From contig CALVOL010000006.1 in assembly GCA_944350285.1 (NCBI GenBank), positions 1-43,457 on the forward strand: a stretch of 43,457 nucleotides of DNA, read 5' to 3'. The notes beneath the pieces are model-generated. The model saw nothing but the letters and a program-made list of their open reading frames with translations. It had not been told where the DNA came from and did not search any database. Of the stretch, positions 14,293-22,949 are shown piece by piece; position 1 is the stretch's first letter, and each line of letters opens with the position of its first letter. Source of the DNA: an uncultured Bacilli bacterium. Lineage in GTDB: Bacteria; Bacillota_I; Bacilli_A; RF39; UBA660. Both the position numbers and the translations under genes were made by a program.

Positions 14293-15885
14293 ATGATTTT
14301 AAAAAAACCATATGCTTTTCTAATCAAGCACTTTAAATTAATACATCTTTTATTATGCATTCCCTTTATATATTTAATTATTCGTGTCGGAGCAATTGCC
14401 TCATTTTTCTCTAGTTATGTTCAAGCAAACTATTATACAAGTGAAACAAACCTAGCAGGAACATACATAAATTACTTCATGTATGGAGCCATTTTATTAA
14501 TTGTGTTATTAACACTAGCAATCTATTTTTTAATGCGCCAAAAAGAAAAAGACACAAAGTTTTATATGTCGATTATTATCTATTATATTTTTCTTTTTGT
14601 AGCGCTTACTCTGTGCCACAGTATATTAGGAAGTATTGAAGATGCAACCATCACAGCCCAAACAGTTCGAACTTATCGAGATTTGACTTATATCATATAT
14701 TTACCTCAGTTTTTCTTTGTGGGTTATACCGCTCTACGTGGAATCGGATTTGATATAAAAAAATTTAATTTTGAAGAAGATGCGAAAGAATTAGAAATTA
14801 CGGATATTGATTCGGAAGAATTCGAATTAGTGATAGGGAAAGATGCTTATAAATATAAAAGAACATTCCGTAGATTTTTAAGAGAATTTAAATATTATGT
14901 ATTAGAAAACAAATTTACTTTTGGAGTTTTATCATCCATAGTTATTGTAGTATTAGGAACTTTGCTTTATTTAAACTTTGGTGTTTATAACCGAAGGTAT
15001 AGTCAAACTCAAAATATTCGCCATAACAATCTAACAATTAGTGTGGAAGATTCCATATTAACAAACATGGACGTTGGTGGAAACATTATTGATAATGGAA
15101 AATATTATCTAGCTCTTGCTTTAAAAATTACAAACAACGGAACCTCCTCAGTACCGCTAGACTTTGACAATTTTCAATTAGAAGTATCTCGACGTCGTAT
15201 CAGCGCAACATTAGATCGCGGGACATATTTCCCAGACTTCGGGATTCCATATACTAGAGATACCTTATTTTTACCTGGCTCTACAGGGACTTATGTATTA
15301 ACTTATGAAATAGACCCTAGTCTGATTAACCAAAATATTGATTTAAAAATACTGGAATCAATCACTTATGAAGTGGGAAGCATAACGCCAATATATAAGA
15401 CAGTGAATTTAAATTATGATAAAATTTTTGAAAATAAAGATGTAAGAACAGTAGATTATAACAAAATTTTAGAATTATCAACAACAAGACTTGGCGTGAC
15501 TCAATTACAATTTAACAATTATGAAATAGTAAATTCTTATGAATATTCCTACCAGTCTTGTAATGGGACAAATTGTCAAACGTTAAGAAATAGAGTGGTT
15601 AGTAATTCTCAAAAAAAATTACTTGTTTTAGAAAGAATGTTTTCGCTAGATACATATACAACTTATTATGCAGCAAGACGTGGTTCTGGCTCGTTTGTAA
15701 ATGATTTTATAACAGTAAGATATACTTTGAATGATCGTACTACTTCAACGAAACCTACAAATATGACACCAAGAGAACTGAATGGTTACTGGGTCTTCGA
15801 AGTGCCACAAGAAATAGAAAATGCTAGTAGTATCGATATTGTATTAACGATTCGAGGAAGCATCTATACAATGAAACTCAAATAA
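14293..15885 (+). CDS. Five-helix membrane protein with external Ig-like domain
   Basis: A 530-residue protein. Membrane helices lie at about 18-40, 60-81, 91-112, 131-150 and 208-229, with a charged cytoplasmic loop at 155-205. Residues 230-530 would be extracellular and beta-rich. The part around 270-300 (ALKITNNGTSSVPLDFDNFQL) resembles the DUF4352 type of Ig-like domain found on Gram-positive lipoproteins. A Cys pair (SCNGTNC) lies near 423. Function unknown. GAGGGGAT precedes the ATG. It is a single-gene unit between terminators, next to a two-component system. Confidence 0.65.
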   Translation: MILKKPYAFLIKHFKLIHLLLCIPFIYLIIRVGAIASFFSSYVQANYYTSETNLAGTYINYFMYGAILLIVLLTLAIYFLMRQKEKDTKFYMSIIIYYIFLFVALTLCHSILGSIEDATITAQTVRTYRDLTYIIYLPQFFFVGYTALRGIGFDIKKFNFEEDAKELEITDIDSEEFELVIGKDAYKYKRTFRRFLREFKYYVLENKFTFGVLSSIVIVVLGTLLYLNFGVYNRRYSQTQNIRHNNLTISVEDSILTNMDVGGNIIDNGKYYLALALKITNNGTSSVPLDFDNFQLEVSRRRISATLDRGTYFPDFGIPYTRDTLFLPGSTGTYVLTYEIDPSLINQNIDLKILESITYEVGSITPIYKTVNLNYDKIFENKDVRTVDYNKILELSTTRLGVTQLQFNNYEIVNSYEYSYQSCNGTNCQTLRNRVVSNSQKKLLVLERMFSLDTYTTYYAARRGSGSFVNDFITVRYTLNDRTTSTKPTNMTPRELNGYWVFEVPQEIENASSIDIVLTIRGSIYTMKLK

Positions 15886-15889
15886 ATAG

Positions 15890-15915
15890 GAGTGACGATT
15901 TTGTCACTCTTTTTT
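15890..15915 (+). terminator. Terminator before the two-component operon
   Basis: GAGTGAC (15890-15896), six-base loop, GTCACTC (15903-15909), then six T. A TATAAT for the next operon follows at 15930-15935. Confidence 0.85.
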
Positions 15916-15955
15916 GCTATACTTTATGCTATAATCAAAATGGTGGTGGTTATAT

Positions 15956-16624
15956 ATGGCAAAAATATTAATAGTCGAAGATGATAGTTCTATCGCGATG
16001 GGACTAGAATTTTGTTTAACCCAAGAAGGATTTCTAGTAGAGTGTTTAAATAATGGTGAAAGTGCAAAAAATTACCAAGGAAATTTCGATTTAATGCTTT
16101 TAGATTTAAATCTTCCTGATATGCATGGCTTTGAAGTACTAAAAGTATGGAAAGATAAAGTACCCGTAATTTGTCTAACCGCGTGCGATGAAGAATTAAG
16201 CATCGTTCAAGGACTAGACATGGGAGCATATGATTATATTACCAAACCGTTCAAAACAAGAGAACTCATTTCTCGAATTAAAAACATTTTACGCAGAAAT
16301 CATGCCAGCAACGACTCTACAATTACATTAGGAAATATTACCATCGATACGAGAAGTGGTAAAGTTTTAAAAAACGGCAAAGACCTATTTTTAACCAACA
16401 TGGAATATAAAATATTACTAATTTTAGCAACCAATCCCAAAACAGTATTTACAAGAGAACAAATTCTTGCAGATATTTGGGATGTCAATGAAGACTATGT
16501 AAACGATAATACATTAACCGTTTATATCAAAAGATTAAGAGAAAAAATAGAAGAAAATCCCGCCGAACCAAAAATCATTGAAACAGTAAGAGGCATCGGC
16601 TATAAAATCGGGAGTGACTTATGA
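15956..16624 (+). CDS. OmpR-family response regulator
   Basis: A 222-residue two-domain regulator. The receiver (1-118) has acidic D9/D10, phospho-acceptor D50 (LMLLDLNLPD), the T/S switch in CLTA and K97 in YITKPF. The winged-helix DNA-binding domain (about 125-220) ends with the typical DNTLTVYIKRLREKIE and TVRGIGYKI. It overlaps the histidine kinase gene by 4 bases (ATGA). The usual partners of this layout are BceRS-like or VanRS-like systems, which often drive a nearby ABC transporter; one is found at 19591-22811. Confidence 0.93.
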   Translation: MAKILIVEDDSSIAMGLEFCLTQEGFLVECLNNGESAKNYQGNFDLMLLDLNLPDMHGFEVLKVWKDKVPVICLTACDEELSIVQGLDMGAYDYITKPFKTRELISRIKNILRRNHASNDSTITLGNITIDTRSGKVLKNGKDLFLTNMEYKILLILATNPKTVFTREQILADIWDVNEDYVNDNTLTVYIKRLREKIEENPAEPKIIETVRGIGYKIGSDL

Positions 16625-17823
16625 AAAAAGAGACGAGAATATTTTTAGTAATTTTAATTGCCTTTTTCTTAATCGGCCTAGGATTACAGTTTTATATTTA
16701 TAACCAAACCAAAGAACTTATTGTAGAAAATAATTCTTTAATCGTAGGTACAATCATCGAAGCTCATCCCGAGCTAGAAACAGAAATTGTTGAAATTATG
16801 AAACAAGAAAATTTCACAGAAAATCGTGAGATATTAGAAAAATATGGCTTTACAAACTTAGAAACACTAGAGTACTTAAAGTCTGTAAAAAAATTAGAAC
16901 AAATATTATTAAGAACTTACATCATGTTCTTTCCAGCATTAGCCATTATTTTAATTATTTATTTCATCATTATCCAAAGAAGAAGAAAAAAAGAAATTCA
17001 AAAAATTGATAAATACTTATTTTCTCTACTGCAAGATAACATTAATGTCAACTTAAAAGACTTTCAAAGTGGCGAGCTAGAAACTCTACAAAATGACTTA
17101 ATGAAAGTAACGAGCAAATTAAAAAATGCCCTAGATACTTCAACCAAAGATAGACAAGAACTTTCTAAAAATCTAGCCGACATTTCTCATCAATTAAAAA
17201 CCCCTTTGACAAGCTTATTTGTAATTAATGAAGCTTTACAATACAAAGATATTAATGAAACTCAAAAAGAAGAATTTATAAAAAAACAAGAAGAAATCCT
17301 AACTCACATCGAGACACTGATTACATCTCTTTTAAAAGTAAGCCAAATTGAAAGTGGCATGATTACTCTAAAAAAAGAGACAATTTCTCTAACAAATTTA
17401 CTAAAAGAAGTATACAATCAATTAGAATTAATTATCGTCTCAAAAAATATTAAAGTAACATATAACATTCCCAAAAACATAAAAATTACTGGAGATGCTT
17501 ATTGGCTTCGAGAGGCTCTTTCTAACATTGTTAAAAATGCTTGTGAACATGTTGAAGAAAAAGGAAGTGTTACTCTAACTGCCAAAGAAACTCCAATGTT
17601 TGTAGAACTGGTAGTAGAAGACAATGGCTGTGGTATCAAAGAAAGTGACTTACCTCATATCTTTGAAAGATTTTATAAAAGTAGCCCTAATAAAAATAGT
17701 ATCGGAATAGGATTAAACTTAACCAAGAGCATCTTAGATAAAACAAACGCTACGATAAGAGTTCAAAGTGAAGAAAACAAATACACAAAATTTACAATCC
17801 ACTTTTATAAAAGTGTGGTTTAG
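16621..17823 (+). CDS. Sensor histidine kinase
   Basis: A 400-residue membrane kinase. Helices at about 8-27 and 99-118 enclose an external domain of only 70 residues. The H-box is DISHQLKTPLTSL with H190; the N-box is NIVKNACEHV near 302-311; G-boxes are VEDNGCGI (332-339) and GIGLNL (362-367). The ATPase core is complete. It pairs with the overlapping regulator gene. The small external loop is larger than that of intramembrane BceS sensors, so direct ligand sensing is possible. Stop at 17823; the next gene starts 66 bases on. Confidence 0.93.
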   Translation: MKKETRIFLVILIAFFLIGLGLQFYIYNQTKELIVENNSLIVGTIIEAHPELETEIVEIMKQENFTENREILEKYGFTNLETLEYLKSVKKLEQILLRTYIMFFPALAIILIIYFIIIQRRRKKEIQKIDKYLFSLLQDNINVNLKDFQSGELETLQNDLMKVTSKLKNALDTSTKDRQELSKNLADISHQLKTPLTSLFVINEALQYKDINETQKEEFIKKQEEILTHIETLITSLLKVSQIESGMITLKKETISLTNLLKEVYNQLELIIVSKNIKVTYNIPKNIKITGDAYWLREALSNIVKNACEHVEEKGSVTLTAKETPMFVELVVEDNGCGIKESDLPHIFERFYKSSPNKNSIGIGLNLTKSILDKTNATIRVQSEENKYTKFTIHFYKSVV

Positions 17824-17888
17824 CAGAATATAATTTACATTTTTAGTTTTTTTTGCTATTCTTATAAAAATTGATAAGGAGGCTAAAT

Positions 17889-19370
17889 ATGAGCGAGCAA
17901 GAAGTTATAAATGCAATTAAATTATTGCAAAAATATCAAATGGAAACTGTTAAAGTTGAAGCAAAAACAGCAGAAAAAGATGCACCAAAAAAATGTTATG
18001 ATACAATATCTGCTTTTGCTAATACTCGTGGAGGTATAATTATATTTGGGATAAACGAAGATAATCACTTCAAAGAACAGGCAATATATAATGGCAATGA
18101 TATTCAGAAGAAAATAACGTCTTTATGTACAGATTCTATGGAACCAAAGTTAAGGCCTCAATTTCTGCCTTTAGATTATAATAATGTACCATTATTAGCT
18201 GTGAAAATTGATGAAATACCTCAAAGTCAAAAACCGTGTTATTATAAACCAGCGGGAATAAAAAAAGGGGCTTATATTCGAGTGGGAGATGCTGACTCTC
18301 CTATAACTGATTATGAGCTTTATTGTTACCAGAGCTATAAAGATAACATACAAGAGGATTTAAGACCTATAAAACGTGCATCAATGGAGGATTTGGATCA
18401 AGAAAAGATTTCAAACTATTTAATAAAGTTAAAAAAAGAAAAACCTAATTTTTCTAAGTTTTCAGATAAAAAAATCTTAAAATTAAGTGGAATAATAGAT
18501 AGCAACGCAAATGAATTTTTTCCAACTCTTTCAGGAATGCTAATGTTTGGAGAATATCCTCAAGCTTATTTACCTCAATTATTTGTTGCGTGTGTTGTAG
18601 TCCCTGGAACTAAATTAGGTGATGTTGGAGAAATGGGGCAAAGATTTGATGATAATAAAAAAGTAGAGGGAACCATTGACGAAATGCTTGAACAAACATT
18701 AGCTTTTATTCGCAGAAATATTGGCACGAAAATTGTAATTGATGAAGAAGGAAAAAGAGTAAATATTCCAGAATATCCTATGATTGCATTAAGAGAAGCA
18801 GTTGCAAATTCTCTAATTCACAGAGATTACAGCATTTATAGAGAAAGTGCGTATATATATGTTCAAATTTATGATGATAGAATAGAAATTATTAATCCAG
18901 GAGACTTATATGGAAATAATAGATTAGAAAATTTAGGAACTGATATAATGCCTGAAGTAAGAAACAAAAACATTGTAAGATTACTAGAAGAAAAAGGCGA
19001 TATTATTGAAAATCGGCATACTGGAATTGCAACAATGCGTGTAGAAATGAAAAAAATGGGTTTACCATCTCCAGAATTTAAATCAATAAGAGGCGATTTT
19101 AAGGTGATTTTTAGAAAGGAGCCTTTGCCAAATGACATTCAAGAATTCACTGAAAAGTTCACTGAAAAGTTCACTGAAAAGTTCACTGAAAACGAGCAAA
19201 AGATTTTACAAGAATTGGTAAAAAACCCATTTATAACACAAATAGAGTTAAGCAAAAAACTAGGGGTAACTAAACGTAGTATCATTAAAAACATGAAAAA
19301 TTTAAAAGAAAAAAATAAAATAAAAAGAGTAGGTTCTGATAGAAAGGGATACTGGGAAATCATAAAGTAG
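17889..19370 (+). CDS. Schlafen/AlbA_2-type ATP-binding regulator
   Basis: A 493-residue protein. Residues about 15-140 form an AlbA_2 (Schlafen-like) domain: ETVKVEAKTA and DTISAFANTRGGIIIFGI are typical. The middle holds a GHKL-type ATPase N-box-like motif (LREAVANSLIHRDYS), as in the RecG-related HATPase_c_4 family, and the last 60 residues are a winged helix (TQIELSKKLGVTKRSIIKNM). Members act as putative transcription regulators or nucleic-acid enzymes. AAGGAGG sets the ATG at 17889, not the upstream frame opening at 17871. A linker of four FTEK repeats joins the last two parts. It separates the two-component system from its likely ABC target. Confidence 0.78.
   Translation: MSEQEVINAIKLLQKYQMETVKVEAKTAEKDAPKKCYDTISAFANTRGGIIIFGINEDNHFKEQAIYNGNDIQKKITSLCTDSMEPKLRPQFLPLDYNNVPLLAVKIDEIPQSQKPCYYKPAGIKKGAYIRVGDADSPITDYELYCYQSYKDNIQEDLRPIKRASMEDLDQEKISNYLIKLKKEKPNFSKFSDKKILKLSGIIDSNANEFFPTLSGMLMFGEYPQAYLPQLFVACVVVPGTKLGDVGEMGQRFDDNKKVEGTIDEMLEQTLAFIRRNIGTKIVIDEEGKRVNIPEYPMIALREAVANSLIHRDYSIYRESAYIYVQIYDDRIEIINPGDLYGNNRLENLGTDIMPEVRNKNIVRLLEEKGDIIENRHTGIATMRVEMKKMGLPSPEFKSIRGDFKVIFRKEPLPNDIQEFTEKFTEKFTEKFTENEQKILQELVKNPFITQIELSKKLGVTKRSIIKNMKNLKEKNKIKRVGSDRKGYWEIIK
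19146..19193 (+). repeat. Four 12-bp tandem repeats in the linker (FTEK)
   Basis: TTCACTGAAAAG is present four times without gap (the last ends AAC). Each unit adds Phe-Thr-Glu-Lys, so changes in copy number keep the reading frame and alter the linker between the ATPase part and the winged helix. Confidence 0.9.
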
Positions 19371-19590
19371 TTCAAAAATAAAAAAACAGTGAGAAAAACA
19401 GAACTACGATACTGCATGTTAATGATAAAAGATGCATCCTTGCCTTACTTTGCAGCAAAAGTGGAGAATATTACCAAATTTCAAGAAGTAGAGTAGCTCT
19501 ACTTTTTTCGATTATGACGAATTTGTAATGATAGAGTCACGAAAAAGTCATAAAGATTTAGTATAATGAGTTCATGAAAGGAAGGGTTAT
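19371..19590 (+). other. Gap with a short gene remnant, terminator and promoter
   Basis: An open stretch at 19422-19496 could encode 24 residues ending in FAAKVENITKFQEVE; it has no ribosome site and looks like the tail of a lost gene. The terminator follows at 19486-19508. TATAAT at 19562-19567 is the probable -10 of the ABC operon. A direct repeat GTCA-N7-GTCA (about 19537-19551) upstream could bind the nearby OmpR-type regulator. Confidence 0.35.
19486..19508 (+). terminator. Terminator upstream of the ABC operon
   Basis: AAGTAGAG and CTCTACTT form an 8-bp stem with a three-base loop, followed by T residues. Confidence 0.8.
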
Positions 19591-20271
19591 ATGGAAATTT
19601 TAAAAGTAGAACATTTATCCAAGAAATATGGAAAAGGGGATACAGAGGTAGAAGCCCTAAAAGATGTATCATTTACTGTAGAGAAAGGAGAATTTGTCGC
19701 CATTGTAGGGCCTTCTGGTTCTGGAAAAAGTACACTTTTGCATATTTTAGGTGGTGTCGATAAACCAACCAGTGGTCATGTATACGTGGAAGGTTCAGAT
19801 GTATTTTCTTTAAACGAAAACAATTTAGCTATCTTTAGAAGAAGACAAGTAGGATTAATTTATCAATTCTATAATTTAATACCAATCTTAAATGTAACAG
19901 AAAATATTTCATTACCAATGATGCTAGACGGCAAAGAACCAGATAAAAACTATCTGATGGAATTAATTAAAACATTGGGCTTAGAAAAACGTGTCAATCA
20001 CTTACCAAATGAACTTTCTGGTGGTCAACAACAACGTGTAAGTATTGGTCGTGCACTAATTTATCACCCATCTTTAGTTCTAGCCGATGAACCAACTGGA
20101 AACCTCGATAGCAAAAGTAGTCATGAAATTATGGAATTATTAGAAATATCCAATAAGAAATATGGTCAAACAATCATTATGATTACTCATGACGAAAATT
20201 TAGCAATGCATGCAAGTCGGATTATCACCATAGAAGATGGGCGTATCATTCGCGATGAAAAGGTGGGTTAA
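19591..20271 (+). CDS. ABC transporter ATP-binding protein (MacB/LolD/BceA type)
   Basis: A 226-residue ATPase with Walker A GPSGSGKST (40-48), the Q-loop (YQFYNLIPIL), signature LSGGQQQR, Walker B LVLADEPTGNLD and the switch His in MITHD. It is the family paired with FtsX-like permeases. The permease gene starts 3 bases after its stop. Its place downstream of a two-component system suggests antimicrobial peptide or envelope-stress response, as in Bce modules (inference). Confidence 0.93.
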   Translation: MEILKVEHLSKKYGKGDTEVEALKDVSFTVEKGEFVAIVGPSGSGKSTLLHILGGVDKPTSGHVYVEGSDVFSLNENNLAIFRRRQVGLIYQFYNLIPILNVTENISLPMMLDGKEPDKNYLMELIKTLGLEKRVNHLPNELSGGQQQRVSIGRALIYHPSLVLADEPTGNLDSKSSHEIMELLEISNKKYGQTIIMITHDENLAMHASRIITIEDGRIIRDEKVG

Positions 20272-20273
20272 CC

Positions 20274-22811
20274 ATGAAGTTATTAAATAGACTCACTATC
20301 AAACATCTCCTAATGAACAAAAAAAGAACAATCGTGACTATTATAGGAATTACATTATCTACAGCATTAATGGTAGGGATTGGCCTTTTAGTTTCAACAT
20401 TTTTACAAGCAATGATAGATGATACCATTTCTTCAAGTGGCTCATATCATGCCTACTTTGACAATGTAACTAAAGAAGAAGTAAGCGAAATTAAAAACCA
20501 TTTAGAAGTAGAAAAAACTTACTCTTATGGAACGGTTGGCTATGCAAATATTAATAGTACCAACGATTATAAACCTTATTTGTTTATCGCATCAGCAGAT
20601 GATACTTATTTCGCTCATGAAACTTTATTAGAGGGAAGATATCCTACAAATGAAGAAGAAATAGTAATTCCATCTCACTTAAATACAAATGGCGAAGTAA
20701 ATTTAAAAGTAGGAGATACCATTACCCTTGAAGTAGGACCACGTGTGTCACAAGAAGAAGAAGTTTATGATAACACAGTTCCTTTAATAGAAGTGTATGA
20801 TGAAACAGGTGAAGCAATACTAGATGAAACATTAGCTCCTAAAATGACCAAAACTTACACTGTAGTTGGAATAATAGCCCGCAGCAACAGCGAAGACTAT
20901 TCTGGCCCAGGCTATATGGCATTTACTACCAAAAGTAATGACATCGTGTCATATAGGACTTATGTGGAATACAAAAGTGTTAGAAAAACTTACGAAACAA
21001 CCAGCACCATTTGTGAATATTTAGAAAATGCTTCCTGCCAAGAACACGATAGCTTACTTTATTACTATGGAATATCAAGATACGACAACGTTAACAAAAC
21101 TATCACCTCACTTCTTGCCATTGTCTTAAGTTTACTAAGCGTTGGTTCCATCATTGTCATTTATAATTCCTTTGCTATCTCAACCATGGAACGAAAAAAA
21201 TCATTTGGATTATACTCTAGTCTTGGTGCAACCCCAAAACAAATCAAATATACCGTATTCTTTGAAGCGTTTGTTGTTGGCCTCATCGGTATAATATTAG
21301 GTGTATTAGGCGCATTCTTAGGGATCTATGTTGTCGTGCAAGTATTAAATTACTTAATTGCCGACAGTTGGGGACTCCAACTCGTATTTACAATCAATCC
21401 TTACTACTTAATCATTCCAATTCTATTTATGATACTTGTTGTTTTCATATCTGCTTTCATTCCTGCCAAACGTTCTAGCAAAGTAACCGCGATTGAAATG
21501 ATCAGAGAAAATGATGAAATAAAAATTCCACGGAAAAAAGTGAAAACACCAAAATGGGTTCGTAAAATCTTTGGCGTAGAAGGTGAAATAGCCTTAAAAA
21601 ATATGAAAAGAAATAAAAGAAAATACCGAATTACCTTGTTATCTCTATTCATTAGTATTGTGTTATTTATCTCATTTAGTACATACTTAAAATATGGCCT
21701 ATCTGTAACAGAACTAACAGATTTGCCAGCTTATGATATTGTCATTTCAACAAGCAACCAAGAAATAATGAACGAAATAGAGTCGAATGCTTTAGTAAAT
21801 GATATGTATGTTTCAAAATTTGGTTTTGCAGAATATACGGTCGAAGACACCTCTATCTATCAAGATGATTATTTTAAATTCCTAACAGAAATGGAATATG
21901 ACCCGAATAATTTACTACAAATGACTGCTATCATTATCGAAGATAATGAATATGAAAAATTAGCTCAAACTTACCAGATAGATAATGAGACCATTCTCTT
22001 CTTAAATGATATTATGTATAACAGTTATAACAATGGAAATCGCCATTCATATCATACAAGCATTTTTGATACCGAGTTAAGTACGATGAAATTATGTGGT
22101 TCCGTAGAAGATAGTTGTGTGAATGCCAAAGTTCACTTTGTTGAAAACAATGAAAAAACACAGCAATTCGAAAACTATTTCCATGACCAATATACTCCAA
22201 CAATATTTGTATCAGAGTCTTTTGCCAAAAAATATGGTATATTCACAAGCTATGATTTAGACGAAGCTGCAAACTATATCACAATTTATAGTGAAGAGTA
22301 TGAAACACTTTACAATGAACTAGAAAAAAAATATCAAAATACCATCGATGGATACTTATCTTCTCCAAGAATAACTTATGAACAAGAAAAAAACAATGTT
22401 CTTGCTATTAAAATTTTAATGTATGGGTTCATTGCTTTAGTAACACTTACTGGAGTCACCAGTGTCTTTAATACGATTTATACAAGTATTCACTTACGTA
22501 GAAGAGAATTTGCAATACTAAGAAGTGTTGGTTTATCTCCAAAAGGATTTCAAAAAATGATTTTCTTTGAAAGTTTATTCTTTGGTCTAAAATCATTACT
22601 ATATGCCTTACCAGTTTCATTTGTTATAATTCTCTTGATCGCAAACAGCATGGGTTATACATTTACCTTTGGTGGCATACTAATTCCATGGGGTTCTGTG
22701 ATAGCTGCAATTGTAAGTGTATTCTTAATCGTCTTACTAACAATGATGTACTCTAGTTCCAAAATCAAAAAAGAAAACATTTTAAATTCCTTACGGGAGG
22801 AAAATATTTAG
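20274..22811 (+). CDS. FtsX-family ABC permease
   Basis: An 845-residue permease. It begins with a helix at about 19-41 followed by a large external domain to about 275, then three helices (about 280-400) in the first FtsX domain (SFAISTMERKKSFGLYSSLG is typical). A second half repeats this layout: a helix near 457, an external domain to about 700 and three helices to 830, with IYTSIHLRRREFAILRSVG as the second FtsX hallmark. With the preceding ATPase it makes a mechanotransmission-type ABC complex. It is larger than typical BceB (about 650), with two external domains like those of eight-helix predicted permeases. Confidence 0.88.
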   Translation: MKLLNRLTIKHLLMNKKRTIVTIIGITLSTALMVGIGLLVSTFLQAMIDDTISSSGSYHAYFDNVTKEEVSEIKNHLEVEKTYSYGTVGYANINSTNDYKPYLFIASADDTYFAHETLLEGRYPTNEEEIVIPSHLNTNGEVNLKVGDTITLEVGPRVSQEEEVYDNTVPLIEVYDETGEAILDETLAPKMTKTYTVVGIIARSNSEDYSGPGYMAFTTKSNDIVSYRTYVEYKSVRKTYETTSTICEYLENASCQEHDSLLYYYGISRYDNVNKTITSLLAIVLSLLSVGSIIVIYNSFAISTMERKKSFGLYSSLGATPKQIKYTVFFEAFVVGLIGIILGVLGAFLGIYVVVQVLNYLIADSWGLQLVFTINPYYLIIPILFMILVVFISAFIPAKRSSKVTAIEMIRENDEIKIPRKKVKTPKWVRKIFGVEGEIALKNMKRNKRKYRITLLSLFISIVLFISFSTYLKYGLSVTELTDLPAYDIVISTSNQEIMNEIESNALVNDMYVSKFGFAEYTVEDTSIYQDDYFKFLTEMEYDPNNLLQMTAIIIEDNEYEKLAQTYQIDNETILFLNDIMYNSYNNGNRHSYHTSIFDTELSTMKLCGSVEDSCVNAKVHFVENNEKTQQFENYFHDQYTPTIFVSESFAKKYGIFTSYDLDEAANYITIYSEEYETLYNELEKKYQNTIDGYLSSPRITYEQEKNNVLAIKILMYGFIALVTLTGVTSVFNTIYTSIHLRRREFAILRSVGLSPKGFQKMIFFESLFFGLKSLLYALPVSFVIILLIANSMGYTFTFGGILIPWGSVIAAIVSVFLIVLLTMMYSSSKIKKENILNSLREENI

Positions 22812-22836
22812 AGAAGGTTCTAAAAATCTTCTCTTT
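22810..22836 (+). terminator. Terminator after the ABC operon
   Basis: AGAGAAG pairs with CTTCTCT around an 11-base loop; three T follow. Confidence 0.65.
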
Positions 22837-22843
22837 ATTATGC

Positions 22844-22911
22844 AAAAAAATGAAATAGATTGCAAAAAAATATAGATTTCACAAAAAATGTGCATTCTAT
22901 TGCATTTTTTT
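22844..22911. repeat. Inverted and direct repeats at the first DUF4143 promoter
   Basis: The 20-base arms 22844-22863 and 22892-22911 are inverted copies with two mismatches. In addition the left part is a tandem direct repeat: TGCAAAAAAAT starts at both 22841 and 22861. The right arm contains TTGCAT, which is the -35 of the gene that follows. This looks like an operator block. Confidence 0.65.
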
Positions 22912-22928
22912 GAAAAAAGCATTATAAT
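22900..22928 (+). promoter_or_regulatory. Promoter of the first DUF4143 ATPase gene
   Basis: TTGCAT (22900-22905), 17 bases, TATAAT (22923-22928), just before the ATG at 22950. The -35 lies inside an inverted repeat arm. Confidence 0.7.
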
Positions 22929-22949
22929 GATGATGGATGGTGATTTTAA

